Source: Bacillus sp. MRMR6
GTDB taxonomy: Bacteria; Bacillota; Bacilli; Bacillales; Cytobacillaceae
Direction of reading: 5' to 3'
Length of the DNA stretch: 64,000 nt
Assembly: GCF_001940785.1 (NCBI RefSeq)
Contig: NZ_MSLS01000004.1
Span: forward strand, 1 to 64,000
In this document: piece after piece, positions 39,712 through 47,361 of the stretch
Numbering within the stretch: position 1 is the first letter of the stretch
Layout: every line of letters starts with the position of its first letter
Translations under genes and position numbers: made by a program
Notes under the pieces: model-generated
What the model was told of the DNA's origin: nothing
Seen by the model: only the letters and a program-made list of their open reading frames with translations
The model's database searches: none

Positions 39712-40866
39712 GTGGGTTTTTTTGATAACCATGGATTAAGCTTTCGGCAAAAACGAGCCATGAACAGTGTGCCGGATTCAGATTTATTAGGGCTTGAAAA
39801 AGCAGCTAAGGAAGCAAAAATACCAGAAATTGAAAAAAACAAGGAACTAAAACGGTCGGTAGAATATGGGCTGGAGGCTGCCCCCTCAATTGGAGACCGA
39901 ACTATTTCAACCTTTACACGAGAATCACGGCCAGCGTACGCTAACATACCTACTTTTTTACGGACACCATTCTTAGAGGATGTACGCCGGGTTGGTGAAT
40001 ATGATGTGGCGTTCATTGGTGTTCCATTTGATATTGGAACAACCTATCGTGCAGGAACAAGGTTTGGACCTGAAGCGATTAGAAGGATTTCAAAGCTTTA
40101 TACGAGCTATAGCTATGAAAAGGGTGTTGATTTAAAAGAGTCGTTAAAGATGTGTGATGTGGGTGATGTTTTTACGATCGCCAATATTGAAAAAAGCTTT
40201 GACCAGATCTTTAAAGCAGTATCCCATGTATTTACGCAAGGGACACTTCCTGTCATGCTTGGCGGGGATCATGCAATCGGATATCCATGCTTACGGGCGA
40301 TTGCTGAACATGTTGATGGCAAGGTAGGAATTATTCACATGGATCGCCACCTTGATCTTCAGGAGAAAGACATGGATGAAAGGATGCATACAACTCCTTG
40401 GTTTCATGCTACGAATATCCCAAATGCTCCTGCATCAAACCTTGTCCAGGTAGGGGTTGGCGGTTGGCAGGTCCCTAGAGAGGCTGTAAAGAATGTTAGG
40501 AAATTTAATACGACCGTTATGACAATTGGTGATATGGAAAGATTAGGTGTCGAAAAGGTGGCTGAAATTGCCTTAGAAAGAGCCTGGAAGGGTGCGAAGG
40601 CTGTCTATTTGAGTGTGGATATTGATAGCTTTGACAGCGGTTTTGTGCCTGGAACAGGATGGCCGGAGCCAGGGGGATTCTTGCCGCGTGAAGGGTTGAA
40701 GTTCCTGGATTTGGTAGCAAGAGAAGGGATTTGTGGAATGGAGGTAGTAGAAGTATCACCTCCATATGATGTCAGCGACCAAACATCACTTTTAGCAACA
40801 AGAATTATTGCAGATGTACTGGCGGCAATGGTCGATGCTGGAAAGCTTGGCAAGAAATTTGCATAA
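39712..40866 (+). CDS. Ureohydrolase (agmatinase-family), candidate Ni-dependent guanidine hydrolase
   Basis: 384 residues, longer than usual agmatinases (~290-310) by an N-terminal extension of ~95. All metal ligands of the arginase/agmatinase fold are present: His187 (GGDH), Asp211, His213 and Asp215 (DRHLD), Asp303 and Asp305 (SVDIDSFD), then FVPGTGWPEPGG. Arg212 replaces the usual Ala in DAHxD. GTG start at 39712, 5 nt after GGAGGTG. Twelve nt downstream begins a CbiMNQO nickel/cobalt transporter, so the metal is probably Ni. Length, extension and context recall the Ni-dependent guanidine hydrolase GdmH of cyanobacteria; agmatinase or another guanidino substrate remains possible. Confidence 0.8.
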   Translation: MGFFDNHGLSFRQKRAMNSVPDSDLLGLEKAAKEAKIPEIEKNKELKRSVEYGLEAAPSIGDRTISTFTRESRPAYANIPTFLRTPFLEDVRRVGEYDVAFIGVPFDIGTTYRAGTRFGPEAIRRISKLYTSYSYEKGVDLKESLKMCDVGDVFTIANIEKSFDQIFKAVSHVFTQGTLPVMLGGDHAIGYPCLRAIAEHVDGKVGIIHMDRHLDLQEKDMDERMHTTPWFHATNIPNAPASNLVQVGVGGWQVPREAVKNVRKFNTTVMTIGDMERLGVEKVAEIALERAWKGAKAVYLSVDIDSFDSGFVPGTGWPEPGGFLPREGLKFLDLVAREGICGMEVVEVSPPYDVSDQTSLLATRIIADVLAAMVDAGKLGKKFA

Positions 40867-40878
40867 GGGGTGATGAAG

Positions 40879-41523
40879 ATGCATATCCCTGATGGGTTTC
40901 TTAGTCTTCCTGTCTGGGTGTCAACAGCTGCGATTGGAACCGCAGCTGTTGCCCTTGCAGTTAAGAAGACAAAGTTATCAGAGGAGAGTAATAATATTCC
41001 CTTAGTGGGAATTGTAACGGCCTTTATCTTTGCAGCACAAATGATTAACTTCCCTGTTGCTGGAGCGACATCAGGCCATTTAGCAGGTGGTGTATTGGCA
41101 GCGATTCTTTTTGGTCCTTGGCTGGCCACACTTGTTATGTCTGCTGTAATCATCATTCAATCGCTATTCTTTCAAGACGGTGGGATTACCGCGATTGGCG
41201 CCAATCTCTTAAATGTAGGGGTAATTGCTCCTTGGCTTGGTTATCTAGTCTATAAACTATTTGCAAAGTCAAAATCCAGAATAGTAAAATCCAGCGGGAT
41301 TTTTATAGCAGCTTGGCTTTCATTAATGGCCGCTGCGGTAGCAGTATCAGTAGAGTTGTCACTTTCAGGGATCATTTCCTTTGGAGTCGTTCTAAAGGCG
41401 ATGCTGACTTGGCATTCCATTATTGGTATCGGGGAAGGCATCATTACTGTTGTCATCGTGAACTATTTAATGCAGCGGGAGGATCAGCCATTTCAACTGT
41501 CAGTACAAAAGGAGTTATCATGA
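40879..41523 (+). CDS. cbiM: Ni/Co ECF transporter S component CbiM
   Basis: 214 residues starting MHIPDGFLS. The N-terminal Met-His is required for metal binding in CbiM/NikM, which fixes the start at 40879 rather than the in-frame GTG 9 nt earlier; AAGGGGTG lies 6 nt upstream. Six or so membrane helices; NFPVAGATSGHLAGGVLAAILFGPW and FQDGGITAIGANLLNVGVIAPWLGY are family blocks. Substrate-specific membrane component for Ni2+ or Co2+ uptake; specificity between the two cannot be told from sequence. Follows the ureohydrolase by 12 nt. Confidence 0.93.
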   Translation: MHIPDGFLSLPVWVSTAAIGTAAVALAVKKTKLSEESNNIPLVGIVTAFIFAAQMINFPVAGATSGHLAGGVLAAILFGPWLATLVMSAVIIIQSLFFQDGGITAIGANLLNVGVIAPWLGYLVYKLFAKSKSRIVKSSGIFIAAWLSLMAAAVAVSVELSLSGIISFGVVLKAMLTWHSIIGIGEGIITVVIVNYLMQREDQPFQLSVQKELS

Positions 41524-41807
41524 TGAATAAAAGGATCTTATATTTTGTGCTTTTCACCTTAATTCTGGCCGTTTTTGTCTCACCCTTGGCATCCTCTAGG
41601 CCTGATGGCTTAGAAAGAGTTGCTCATGATTTAAGCTTCATAGAAAATGAAAAAAATCCATTTTATGAGGTTTTCCCAGATTACAGTTTATCCTTCATTC
41701 CAATTGAGTATCTAAGTACAGCCTTCTCGGGGCTTTTTGGACTATTAATTATAGCCGCACTTACATTAGCTAGTTTGTGGTTGGTGAGAAAGTTTAATCG
41801 AACATAA
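41520..41807 (+). CDS. cbiN: Ni/Co ECF transporter component CbiN (PDGLE protein)
   Basis: 95 residues with an N-terminal helix, the extracytoplasmic PDGLERVAHDLSF segment and a C-terminal helix LLIIAALTLASLWLV. This is the CbiN/PDGLE layout; CbiN acts transiently with CbiM for metal loading. Overlaps the cbiM stop by ATGA with AAAGGAG upstream. Another in-frame reading reaching back to 41313 lies inside cbiM and is not used. Confidence 0.9.
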   Translation: MMNKRILYFVLFTLILAVFVSPLASSRPDGLERVAHDLSFIENEKNPFYEVFPDYSLSFIPIEYLSTAFSGLFGLLIIAALTLASLWLVRKFNRT

Positions 41808-41873
41808 TAAATAGGATGAGGTCTTGCTAAGTATTGCTGCTGCAGACCTCATCCAGCTTTGAGGGTGAGAGGG

Positions 41874-42551
41874 ATGGCTGGAGGTTTTTTTGATATTTCT
41901 GAGGCAGGGGCTAAAAGAAAGATTATTAACTCTACACGCTTGAGAGTATTATTCTTATTTATCCTCCTGGGTATATCTGCTTCACTAAGAAGTTTTATCT
42001 GGATTGGTGTATTATCCAGTGTGGCAATGGGCCTGTGTTTGTGGGCAGGAATTAGATGGAAATATGTATTTCTTCGAATGCTGTTTTTAATTCCATTTGG
42101 GTTGGGAGCCATTATTCTACTTCCTTTTACAGTTGACGGAACGGAAAAAACATGGCTTTTAGGATTGACTGTTTCGGAAGAAGGTTTATCTACCGCTATT
42201 TTATTAGTTTGTAAGTTATTTGTCTGTCATTTTATTCTTTGTCTCTTGTTGTCCACAACCTCGCCAGCAGAACTGTTTAAGACCATGAGTCAGCTGGGGG
42301 TGCCCTTTATATTGGTTGAAATTATGAAATTCACGATGAGGTATTTAGCTGTTCTTTTTGAAGAGGTTGAGAGAATGATGGAGGCTCAGCAAGCGAGAGG
42401 TCTTACTTTTAAAATCTTTGCTTCCTGGAGGTCTTATAAACGGTCAGGGGAGTTATTAGGGGTATTACTCATTCGCTCTTATCACAGAAGCAAGAGAATT
42501 CATGAAGCAATGGTCTCGCGTGGCTATAATCTAAACCAGAAGGGGCAGTGA
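41874..42551 (+). CDS. cbiQ: ECF transporter T component CbiQ
   Basis: 225 residues, membrane T component coupling CbiM to the ATPase. N-terminal helices, then FTMRYLAVLFEEVERMMEAQQARGL near residue 155 and SYHRSKRIHEAMVSRGYN near 205, the two coupling-helix Ala-Arg-Gly motifs (ARG and SRG) of T components. ATG at 41874 follows GAGGGTGAG; an earlier TTG is less likely. A small GAGGTCT/AGACCTC hairpin lies in the gap after cbiN. Confidence 0.9.
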   Translation: MAGGFFDISEAGAKRKIINSTRLRVLFLFILLGISASLRSFIWIGVLSSVAMGLCLWAGIRWKYVFLRMLFLIPFGLGAIILLPFTVDGTEKTWLLGLTVSEEGLSTAILLVCKLFVCHFILCLLLSTTSPAELFKTMSQLGVPFILVEIMKFTMRYLAVLFEEVERMMEAQQARGLTFKIFASWRSYKRSGELLGVLLIRSYHRSKRIHEAMVSRGYNLNQKGQ

Positions 42552-43399
42552 TCCATTCAATGTTTGCCGTCGAAATGAATAACCTTACCTATCGTTATCA
42601 AAATGGCCTTGAGGCACTGAAGAACATTAATATTCAAATTCCAGCAGGAGCAAAGGTAGCATTATTAGGACCAAATGGAGCAGGGAAATCGACCTTGCTA
42701 CACCAGCTTAATGGGTTAAAACTACCTCATGAAGGATCGATTAAAATCATGGGGAAAGAATTAACTAAGAAAACAGCAACCTCCATCCGCAGTATAGTAG
42801 GACTAGTCTTTCAAGATCCAGATGATCAAGTTTTCTCTGCTACAGTATGGGAGGATGTAGAATTTGGCCCGCGGAATTTAGGCATGTCTGAAAAGGAGAT
42901 ACAAGAGGTCTGTTTTGCGGCATTAGGCAATGTTGGCATGCTCGATCATAAGGACAGGGCTCCGTATCATTTGAGTTATGGCCAGAAAAAAAGGGTAGCG
43001 ATTGCTGGTGTGCTGGCCATGAAACCAGAGGTTGTTATCTTAGATGAACCGATGTCCTATTTGGATCCCTCTGGCCAGGATGATGTTGCAGGAGTGTTGC
43101 AAGGGCTAAACTTCATGGGAAAAACAATCATTTTGTCTACACATGATGTTAACTTCGCTGCATCGTGGGCAGATATGGTCATCATTTTAAAAGAGGGTGA
43201 GCTGCTGGCAACGGGCGGGATCGATTTATTGGTGGATGAAGAGATTATTAGGAGGGCTAAGCTGCATTTGCCAATTGTCGCTAGAATCTTTAGGATGATT
43301 CCAGATCTAGTGCCTGAAAAACTTCCAAAAAATGAGCATGAAGCAGCCCGCCTGTTATACAATATATTAACAAATCAGGAAAAAGGGTTATATAATTAA
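42548..43399 (+). CDS. cbiO: ECF transporter ATPase CbiO
   Basis: 283 residues. ABC ATPase with Walker A GPNGAGKST at 41-49, Q-loop VFQDPDDQ, signature LSYGQKKR, Walker B VVILDEP and H-loop STHD. The Q-loop QDPDDQVFS sequence is typical of CbiO/EcfA. GTG start overlaps the cbiQ stop (GTGA). Last gene of the ureohydrolase-cbiMNQO unit. The convergent spore gene ends within 4 nt, and no clear terminator is seen between them. Confidence 0.93.
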   Translation: MIHSMFAVEMNNLTYRYQNGLEALKNINIQIPAGAKVALLGPNGAGKSTLLHQLNGLKLPHEGSIKIMGKELTKKTATSIRSIVGLVFQDPDDQVFSATVWEDVEFGPRNLGMSEKEIQEVCFAALGNVGMLDHKDRAPYHLSYGQKKRVAIAGVLAMKPEVVILDEPMSYLDPSGQDDVAGVLQGLNFMGKTIILSTHDVNFAASWADMVIILKEGELLATGGIDLLVDEEIIRRAKLHLPIVARIFRMIPDLVPEKLPKNEHEAARLLYNILTNQEKGLYN

Positions 43400-43917
43400 G
43401 AGTTATTTTGTTCACCCTCACCAGCTTCATCTGGCTCACCAGCGGGGTCTTCCATTTCCTCAGTATCCATGTCATTTAAGTGGACAGGTCCATTTTCTGT
43501 AAGGAGCTTTTTAAGCTCTTCAGCTTCACTGAGTGCTGTTAATCCTACTAGCAGCGTTCCAGAGAGCTCTTGGACACTCAAATCCTGAATTTTATAATTT
43601 ATATTTTCGATGGTTATCGGTTTAATATTTTTTATTTCTTCCTTTAATTTTTTGTTCTCCTCTTCGATTTTGTTTAATTTTTCAAAGATTTGTTCAATAA
43701 GAGTGGAGGAGGAGTTTTGAGTTTCTTTTTCCTGTTCATCATTAAGATTTTTTTCAACATCCTCAATGTTCACGTACGGGGCTGGCATGTTTTTCTCAGG
43801 TGGGGCGACGTACTGATTATTAGGTGGATAATACGACCAATAAGGGTTGTTAGAGGACTGTGAATGAGACCTTTCTTGATTATAGGGATATGTGGGATAT
43901 TGCCAATGGTAATACAT
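43396..43917 (-). CDS. GerPC-like spore germination protein
   Basis: 173 residues: an N-terminal Tyr/Pro/Asn-rich part (YYHWQYPTYPYNQ), a coiled coil near residues 70-97 (IFEKLNKIEEENKKLKEEIKN), then KPITIENINYKIQDLSVQELSGTLLVGLT, the conserved GerPC block, and an acidic tail. GerP proteins sit in the spore coat and help germinants pass. GGAGGAG precedes the ATG. It is the last gene of a minus-strand group with GerPA-like genes. Shorter than B. subtilis GerPC (~205). Confidence 0.8.
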   Translation of the reverse strand: MYYHWQYPTYPYNQERSHSQSSNNPYWSYYPPNNQYVAPPEKNMPAPYVNIEDVEKNLNDEQEKETQNSSSTLIEQIFEKLNKIEEENKKLKEEIKNIKPITIENINYKIQDLSVQELSGTLLVGLTALSEAEELKKLLTENGPVHLNDMDTEEMEDPAGEPDEAGEGEQNNS

Positions 43918-43980
43918 TGCTTCACTCCTCCAATCAATTTAAGTTTAACATTTATTTAGCCGGTATCTGGCAGTCTTTTG

Positions 43981-44193
43981 TCAGATTGGCGGAAAGCTTT
44001 TTATAACTTTCGGGATTTTTGGGACTGCCTTCAGGACTTTTTCTACATCCAAATCGTTCTCCTCATAGTCTGGTTTAGAGCTTTGCTTGGATGAAGCTCT
44101 ATTGCCAGCAAACAAAATTTTTCCCACGTTAAGAGAGCCTAACGTACTAATGGAGTTTATTTTAATATTCCTTATGTTAATTTGCATTTCCAC
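43981..44193 (-). CDS. Small GerPA/PF-related spore protein
   Basis: About 70 residues. MQINIRNIKINSISTLGSLNVGKILFAGN resembles the N-terminal half of GerPA/GerPF-type proteins next to it (IRVNSISTNGSLNFGNVL), but the rest (a charged DYEENDLDVEKVLK segment) diverges, so it may be a GerPD-like or altered copy. The start is GTG at 44193 or ATG at 44187 behind AAGGGA. Fourteen nt after the neighbouring GerPA-like gene, so cotranscribed. Confidence 0.65.
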   Translation of the reverse strand: MEMQINIRNIKINSISTLGSLNVGKILFAGNRASSKQSSKPDYEENDLDVEKVLKAVPKIPKVIKSFPPI

Positions 44194-44207
44194 AAAGATT
44201 CATTCCC

Positions 44208-44432
44208 TTATATTTGTCCTTGCACTTGATCGTAAACATCATTATCTTCTACATGGTTCTGATTATTAAACTGTAATGGGCTAAGGTTTGCATCTCCAGC
44301 ATGCCAATAACCAGTATTCAATTTCACATTTCCCTGATGACCTTTGTGCAAGACGTTACCAAAGTTTAATGATCCGTTAGTGGAAATACTATTAACTCTA
44401 ATGCCAAAGATATTATTAACATGTGTAACCAT
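44208..44432 (-). CDS. GerPA/GerPF-family spore germination protein
   Basis: 74 residues of the GerPA/PF family: HVNNIFGIRVNSISTNGSLNFGNVLHKGHQGNVKLNTGYWHAGD. The pattern I-x-V/I-N-S-I-S ... G-S-L-N-F-G ... K-x-N-T-G is shared with paralogues at 44524 and 45284. GGGAGGTAGATC precedes the ATG. A SigK-like promoter lies just upstream. First gene of a three-gene unit ending with the GerPC-like gene. Confidence 0.82.
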   Translation of the reverse strand: MVTHVNNIFGIRVNSISTNGSLNFGNVLHKGHQGNVKLNTGYWHAGDANLSPLQFNNQNHVEDNDVYDQVQGQI

Positions 44433-44456
44433 GATCTACCTCCCATTGGGTGAATG

Positions 44457-44482
44457 CTGATATGGTAGTATATACAAAAAGT
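44457..44482 (-). promoter_or_regulatory. SigK-like promoter (for gene at 44208-44432)
   Basis: Minus strand: AC at 44482-44481, 16-nt spacer, CATATCAG from 44464. Fits the SigK pattern (AC, 15-17 nt, CATANNNTA) in its key bases; late mother-cell expression suits coat-associated GerP proteins. Confidence 0.4.
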
Positions 44483-44523
44483 TTACTGATGTGAGTAATA
44501 GCGATGAGTAGGTGCATTCTTAC

Positions 44524-44751
44524 TTAAACTTGAACTTGTGCTTGATCACTCACATCAGGATCAATTGCATAGTTGGCATTATTGAATTGCAAGGGGCTAA
44601 ATACTGCATCACCGGGTTGGAAGTAGCCAGTATTCATTTTTGCGTTTGCTTGATGCCCTTTATGGAAGGCGTTACCATAATTGATTGAAGCGTTAGATGA
44701 TGAATTGTTTATACGGATGCCAAAAATATTATTAATATGCGTAGGTAACAA
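44524..44751 (-). CDS. GerPA/GerPF-family spore germination protein
   Basis: About 75 residues, a clear paralogue of the 44208 gene: HINNIFGIRINNSSSNASINYGNAFHKGHQANAKMNTGYFQPGD and the same PLQFNN motif. TTG start at 44751, 5 nt after GAGGTGG; the GTG at 44760 overlaps that site. A SigK-like promoter lies upstream. The 91-nt gap to the next gene holds another promoter, so this may be transcribed alone. Confidence 0.82.
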   Translation of the reverse strand: MLPTHINNIFGIRINNSSSNASINYGNAFHKGHQANAKMNTGYFQPGDAVFSPLQFNNANYAIDPDVSDQAQVQV

Positions 44752-44779
44752 AAGAACCACCTCATTTTTGTAGATAACG

Positions 44780-44806
44780 TATTATATTCAGCAGGTGTTA
44801 TCATGT
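44780..44806 (-). promoter_or_regulatory. SigK-like promoter (for gene at 44524-44751)
   Basis: Minus strand: AC at 44806-44805, 16-nt spacer, AATATAATA at 44788-44780, near CATANNNTA with A for the first C. Confidence 0.35.
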
Positions 44807-44860
44807 GATGGAATTTATGTAGGAATGCAAGTACTTTCTGGTGAAAAATGGAGCAAAAGA

Positions 44861-44885
44861 CTTATTAGTGAATAATCATATACAG
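44861..44885 (+). promoter_or_regulatory. SigK-like promoter (for gene at 44915)
   Basis: AC at 44860-44861, 15-nt spacer, CATATACAG from 44877. Good fit to the SigK consensus; the transcription start would fall about 25 nt before the TTG codon. Confidence 0.45.
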
Positions 44886-44914
44886 AAAAGTGAATTTTTG
44901 AGGAGGAATAAACG

Positions 44915-45220
44915 TTGAATTATTATAATTATCCCGGCGCAGATGTGAAAGGCTGGGCACAATCGGCTATGAAAAATTTAAAGGGACAGCAAACTGAGAA
45001 TGTAGGAAATGTTTGTGCATATGTTCCTGACACTCCCGTCATATACAATAAGCTCCAGATCGCACATTGGCCATCGCAGGATTATAAGGTTCCCCATCCT
45101 AAGGGCTTTGCCCATACTATGCATACTACCCAATCGCTTGCAACACACCACCCATCGCGGATGTACCAACCAGATTATTTTACCTACATCCCGCATTCAC
45201 CCCATGCTACTCACTTTTAA
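44915..45220 (+). CDS. Putative spore-associated His/Tyr/Pro-rich protein
   Basis: 101 residues, not recognised as a known family. It begins MNYYNYPGADVKGWAQSAMKN and ends rich in His, Pro, Tyr and Thr (HTMHTTQSLATHHPS, YIPHSPHATHF), a composition like spore coat or CotD-type proteins. TTG start with GAGGAGG 8-14 nt upstream, so it is very likely real. It lies divergent from GerPA-like genes and carries a SigK-like promoter. Function is inferred only from this context. Confidence 0.65.
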   Translation: MNYYNYPGADVKGWAQSAMKNLKGQQTENVGNVCAYVPDTPVIYNKLQIAHWPSQDYKVPHPKGFAHTMHTTQSLATHHPSRMYQPDYFTYIPHSPHATHF

Positions 45221-45232
45221 AAAAAACTTCAC

Positions 45233-45273
45233 AAAAAAACGATGCTTGTCTATTTATACAGCATCGTTTTTTT
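45233..45273. terminator. Bidirectional terminator between convergent spore genes
   Basis: AAAAAAACGATGCT / AGCATCGTTTTTTT stem with a 13-nt loop; A- and T-runs serve both the 44915 gene and the minus-strand gene at 45284. Confidence 0.88.
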
Positions 45274-45283
45274 GTTCATTCTA

Positions 45284-45499
45284 TTATACATATTGGTTCC
45301 CATTCTCCTCATTTTCCTCGTTTCCATTCTCAGGACACCCAAAAGTAAACTCATCTCCTATGACAATTTCACCTGTGTTAATTTTGGAATTAGCTTGATA
45401 GCCTTTATGAATCGCGGGTCCGAAATTAATAGAAACCCCTTTAGAGATGTTATTAATCTTTATTCGTCCAATATTTGTTATGTGTCCATATTCTCTCAT
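45284..45499 (-). CDS. GerPA/GerPF-family spore germination protein
   Basis: 71 residues: HITNIGRIKINNISKGVSINFGPAIHKGYQANSKINTGEIVIGD, a further GerPA/PF paralogue, with a Glu/Asn-rich tail GCPENGNEENEENGN of its own. AAGGAGGGGG precedes the ATG. A SigK-like promoter lies 30-60 nt upstream. It reads away from aceB. Confidence 0.82.
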   Translation of the reverse strand: MREYGHITNIGRIKINNISKGVSINFGPAIHKGYQANSKINTGEIVIGDEFTFGCPENGNEENEENGNQYV

Positions 45500-45529
45500 A
45501 AAAACCCCCTCCTTACTTATCGGTTATTA

Positions 45530-45557
45530 CAGTATATGAAGGTAGGGACAAGCACGT
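45530..45557 (-). promoter_or_regulatory. SigK-like promoter (for gene at 45284-45499)
   Basis: Minus strand: AC at 45557-45556, 17-nt spacer, CATATACTG from 45538. Same -10 word as the promoter at 44877. Confidence 0.42.
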
Positions 45558-45622
45558 GAGAACAGCTTATTTAATAAAACAAGAAATAATTAACTATTTT
45601 TTAAAAACTTTCCGAAAAGTAG

Positions 45623-45651
45623 TTCCATTTTTAAAAAACGTGTTATATAAT
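45623..45651 (+). promoter_or_regulatory. Predicted SigA promoter of aceB
   Basis: TTCCAT at 45623-45628 and a perfect TATAAT at 45646-45651 with a 17-nt spacer, 49 nt before the aceB start codon. Confidence 0.5.
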
Positions 45652-45699
45652 ACAAAACAGGAACAGATACTGTATTATAACAAAGAGGTGAGAGAGTTC

Positions 45700-47292
45700 A
45701 TGTCGACGCAAACGACAGGTATTGAAGTAGTCGGGGCTGTCAACGCCCAGTATGAAGAGATATTAACACCAGGAGCGTTGAAATTTATTGAAGAGTTGGA
45801 GCGACAGTTTGGAGCAAGGAGAAATAAGCTGTTACAGTACAGGCGAATACGCCAGGAGGAAATCAAGAGTGGAAAGCTTCCAGATTTCCTGCCTGAAACA
45901 AAGCATATTCGAAATGGTGATTGGACGATTGCTCCATTGCCAGAAGACCTTCAGGACCGTCGTGTAGAAATCACAGGGCCGACAGAACGGAAAATGGTCA
46001 TTAATGCACTAAATTCAGGTGCAAAAGTTTTTATGGCCGATTGCGAGGATGCGACATCTCCCACCTGGGAGAATATCGTGGAGGGGCAAATTAACCTTAG
46101 AGATGCAGTAAATCGGACGATTTTCTTTGAGAACCCAAATGGTAAGAAGTATGTGCTTAAGGAAAAAGTAGCGGTATTGCTGCTCAGACCACGGGGGCTT
46201 CACTTAGAGGAGAAACACGTGCTGTTAGAAGGCAAGCCTATTTCAGGAAGCTTTTTCGATTTCGGACTTTATTTCTTTCATAATGTTAAAAACTTACTAG
46301 CTAGAAATACAGGTCCATATTTTTATCTTCCGAAGCTCGAGAGTCATTTAGAAGCAAGATTATGGAATGATGTGTTTGTTTTTGCCCAAAAGCAGCTAGA
46401 CATTCCCCAAGGGACGATTAAAGCAACCGTTTTAATTGAAACGATTATGGCAGCGTTTGAAATGAATGAAATTCTTTATGAGTTAAAAGAACATTCCGCT
46501 GGTTTGAATTGCGGAAGATGGGATTATATTTTCAGTTATCTTAAAAAACTAAGGCATCAGGATAATGTGATTCTGCCAGATCGGTCGCAGTTAACGATGA
46601 CGGTTCCATTTATGCGTTCCTATTCGCTCTTAACCATCCAAACCTGCCACCGCCGCAAGGCACCGGCTATGGGAGGAATGGCGGCACAAATTCCAATCAA
46701 AGGTGACCCGCAGGCAAACGAAGAAGCTTTTACAAAGGTTCGAGCTGACAAAGAGCGGGAAGCACGTGATGGTCACGATGGAACATGGGTAGCCCATCCG
46801 GGTCTCGTCCCTGTCGCACTAGAAGTGTTTGATCGTGAAATGCCTGTTGCGAACCAGATTCATACGACCAAGCAGCAGAAGATTATGATCACTGCGCAAG
46901 ATTTACTTGAAGTTCCGGGAGGTACCATTACAGAAGAAGGTGTCCGCGTTAATATTAACGTCGGCATTCAATATATCGCTTCATGGATCTCAGGCAGGGG
47001 AGCGGCACCGATTCATAATCTGATGGAGGATGCGGCAACTGCTGAAATTTCACGAGCACAGCTATGGCAGTGGATCCGTCACCCGAAAGGGATGTTAACA
47101 GATGGGAGAAAGGTTACCGTCGAGATGTATGAGCAATTCAAGCTCGAGGAAATGGAAAAAATAAAGCAGGAAATCGGTGAAGAAGCTTTTAATAATGGCA
47201 GAATTATTGAAGCAGTTAAGTTATTTGACCGTTTAATCTTGGATGAAGAATTTGCAGAATTTTTAACACTACCTGGGTATGAGCTTTTATAA
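45700..47292 (+). CDS. aceB: Malate synthase A
   Basis: About 530 residues. Condenses glyoxylate and acetyl-CoA to malate in the glyoxylate shunt. Conserved blocks: [31 protein letters not shown] near residue 90, [24 protein letters not shown] near 275 and the [12 protein letters not shown] block. The ATG at 45700 follows AGAGGTGAG; a 48-codon upstream extension has no support and crosses the promoter. Followed after 69 nt by aceA. Confidence 0.95.
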   Translation: MSTQTTGIEVVGAVNAQYEEILTPGALKFIEELERQFGARRNKLLQYRRIRQEEIKSGKLPDFLPETKHIRNGDWTIAPLPEDLQDRRVEITGPTERKMVINALNSGAKVFMADCEDATSPTWENIVEGQINLRDAVNRTIFFENPNGKKYVLKEKVAVLLLRPRGLHLEEKHVLLEGKPISGSFFDFGLYFFHNVKNLLARNTGPYFYLPKLESHLEARLWNDVFVFAQKQLDIPQGTIKATVLIETIMAAFEMNEILYELKEHSAGLNCGRWDYIFSYLKKLRHQDNVILPDRSQLTMTVPFMRSYSLLTIQTCHRRKAPAMGGMAAQIPIKGDPQANEEAFTKVRADKEREARDGHDGTWVAHPGLVPVALEVFDREMPVANQIHTTKQQKIMITAQDLLEVPGGTITEEGVRVNINVGIQYIASWISGRGAAPIHNLMEDAATAEISRAQLWQWIRHPKGMLTDGRKVTVEMYEQFKLEEMEKIKQEIGEEAFNNGRIIEAVKLFDRLILDEEFAEFLTLPGYELL

Positions 47293-47361
47293 AGCGGATT
47301 TTTCAAAAATCAACTTGATATAAAAATAATAGATTCATAACTTTAAGGAGGAACTAAAAAA

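Noticed and set aside
45556-45699. 48-residue N-terminal extension of malate synthase
   Set aside because: It crosses the predicted promoter (TATAAT at 45646) and lacks a ribosome binding site; the conserved protein starts at 45700.
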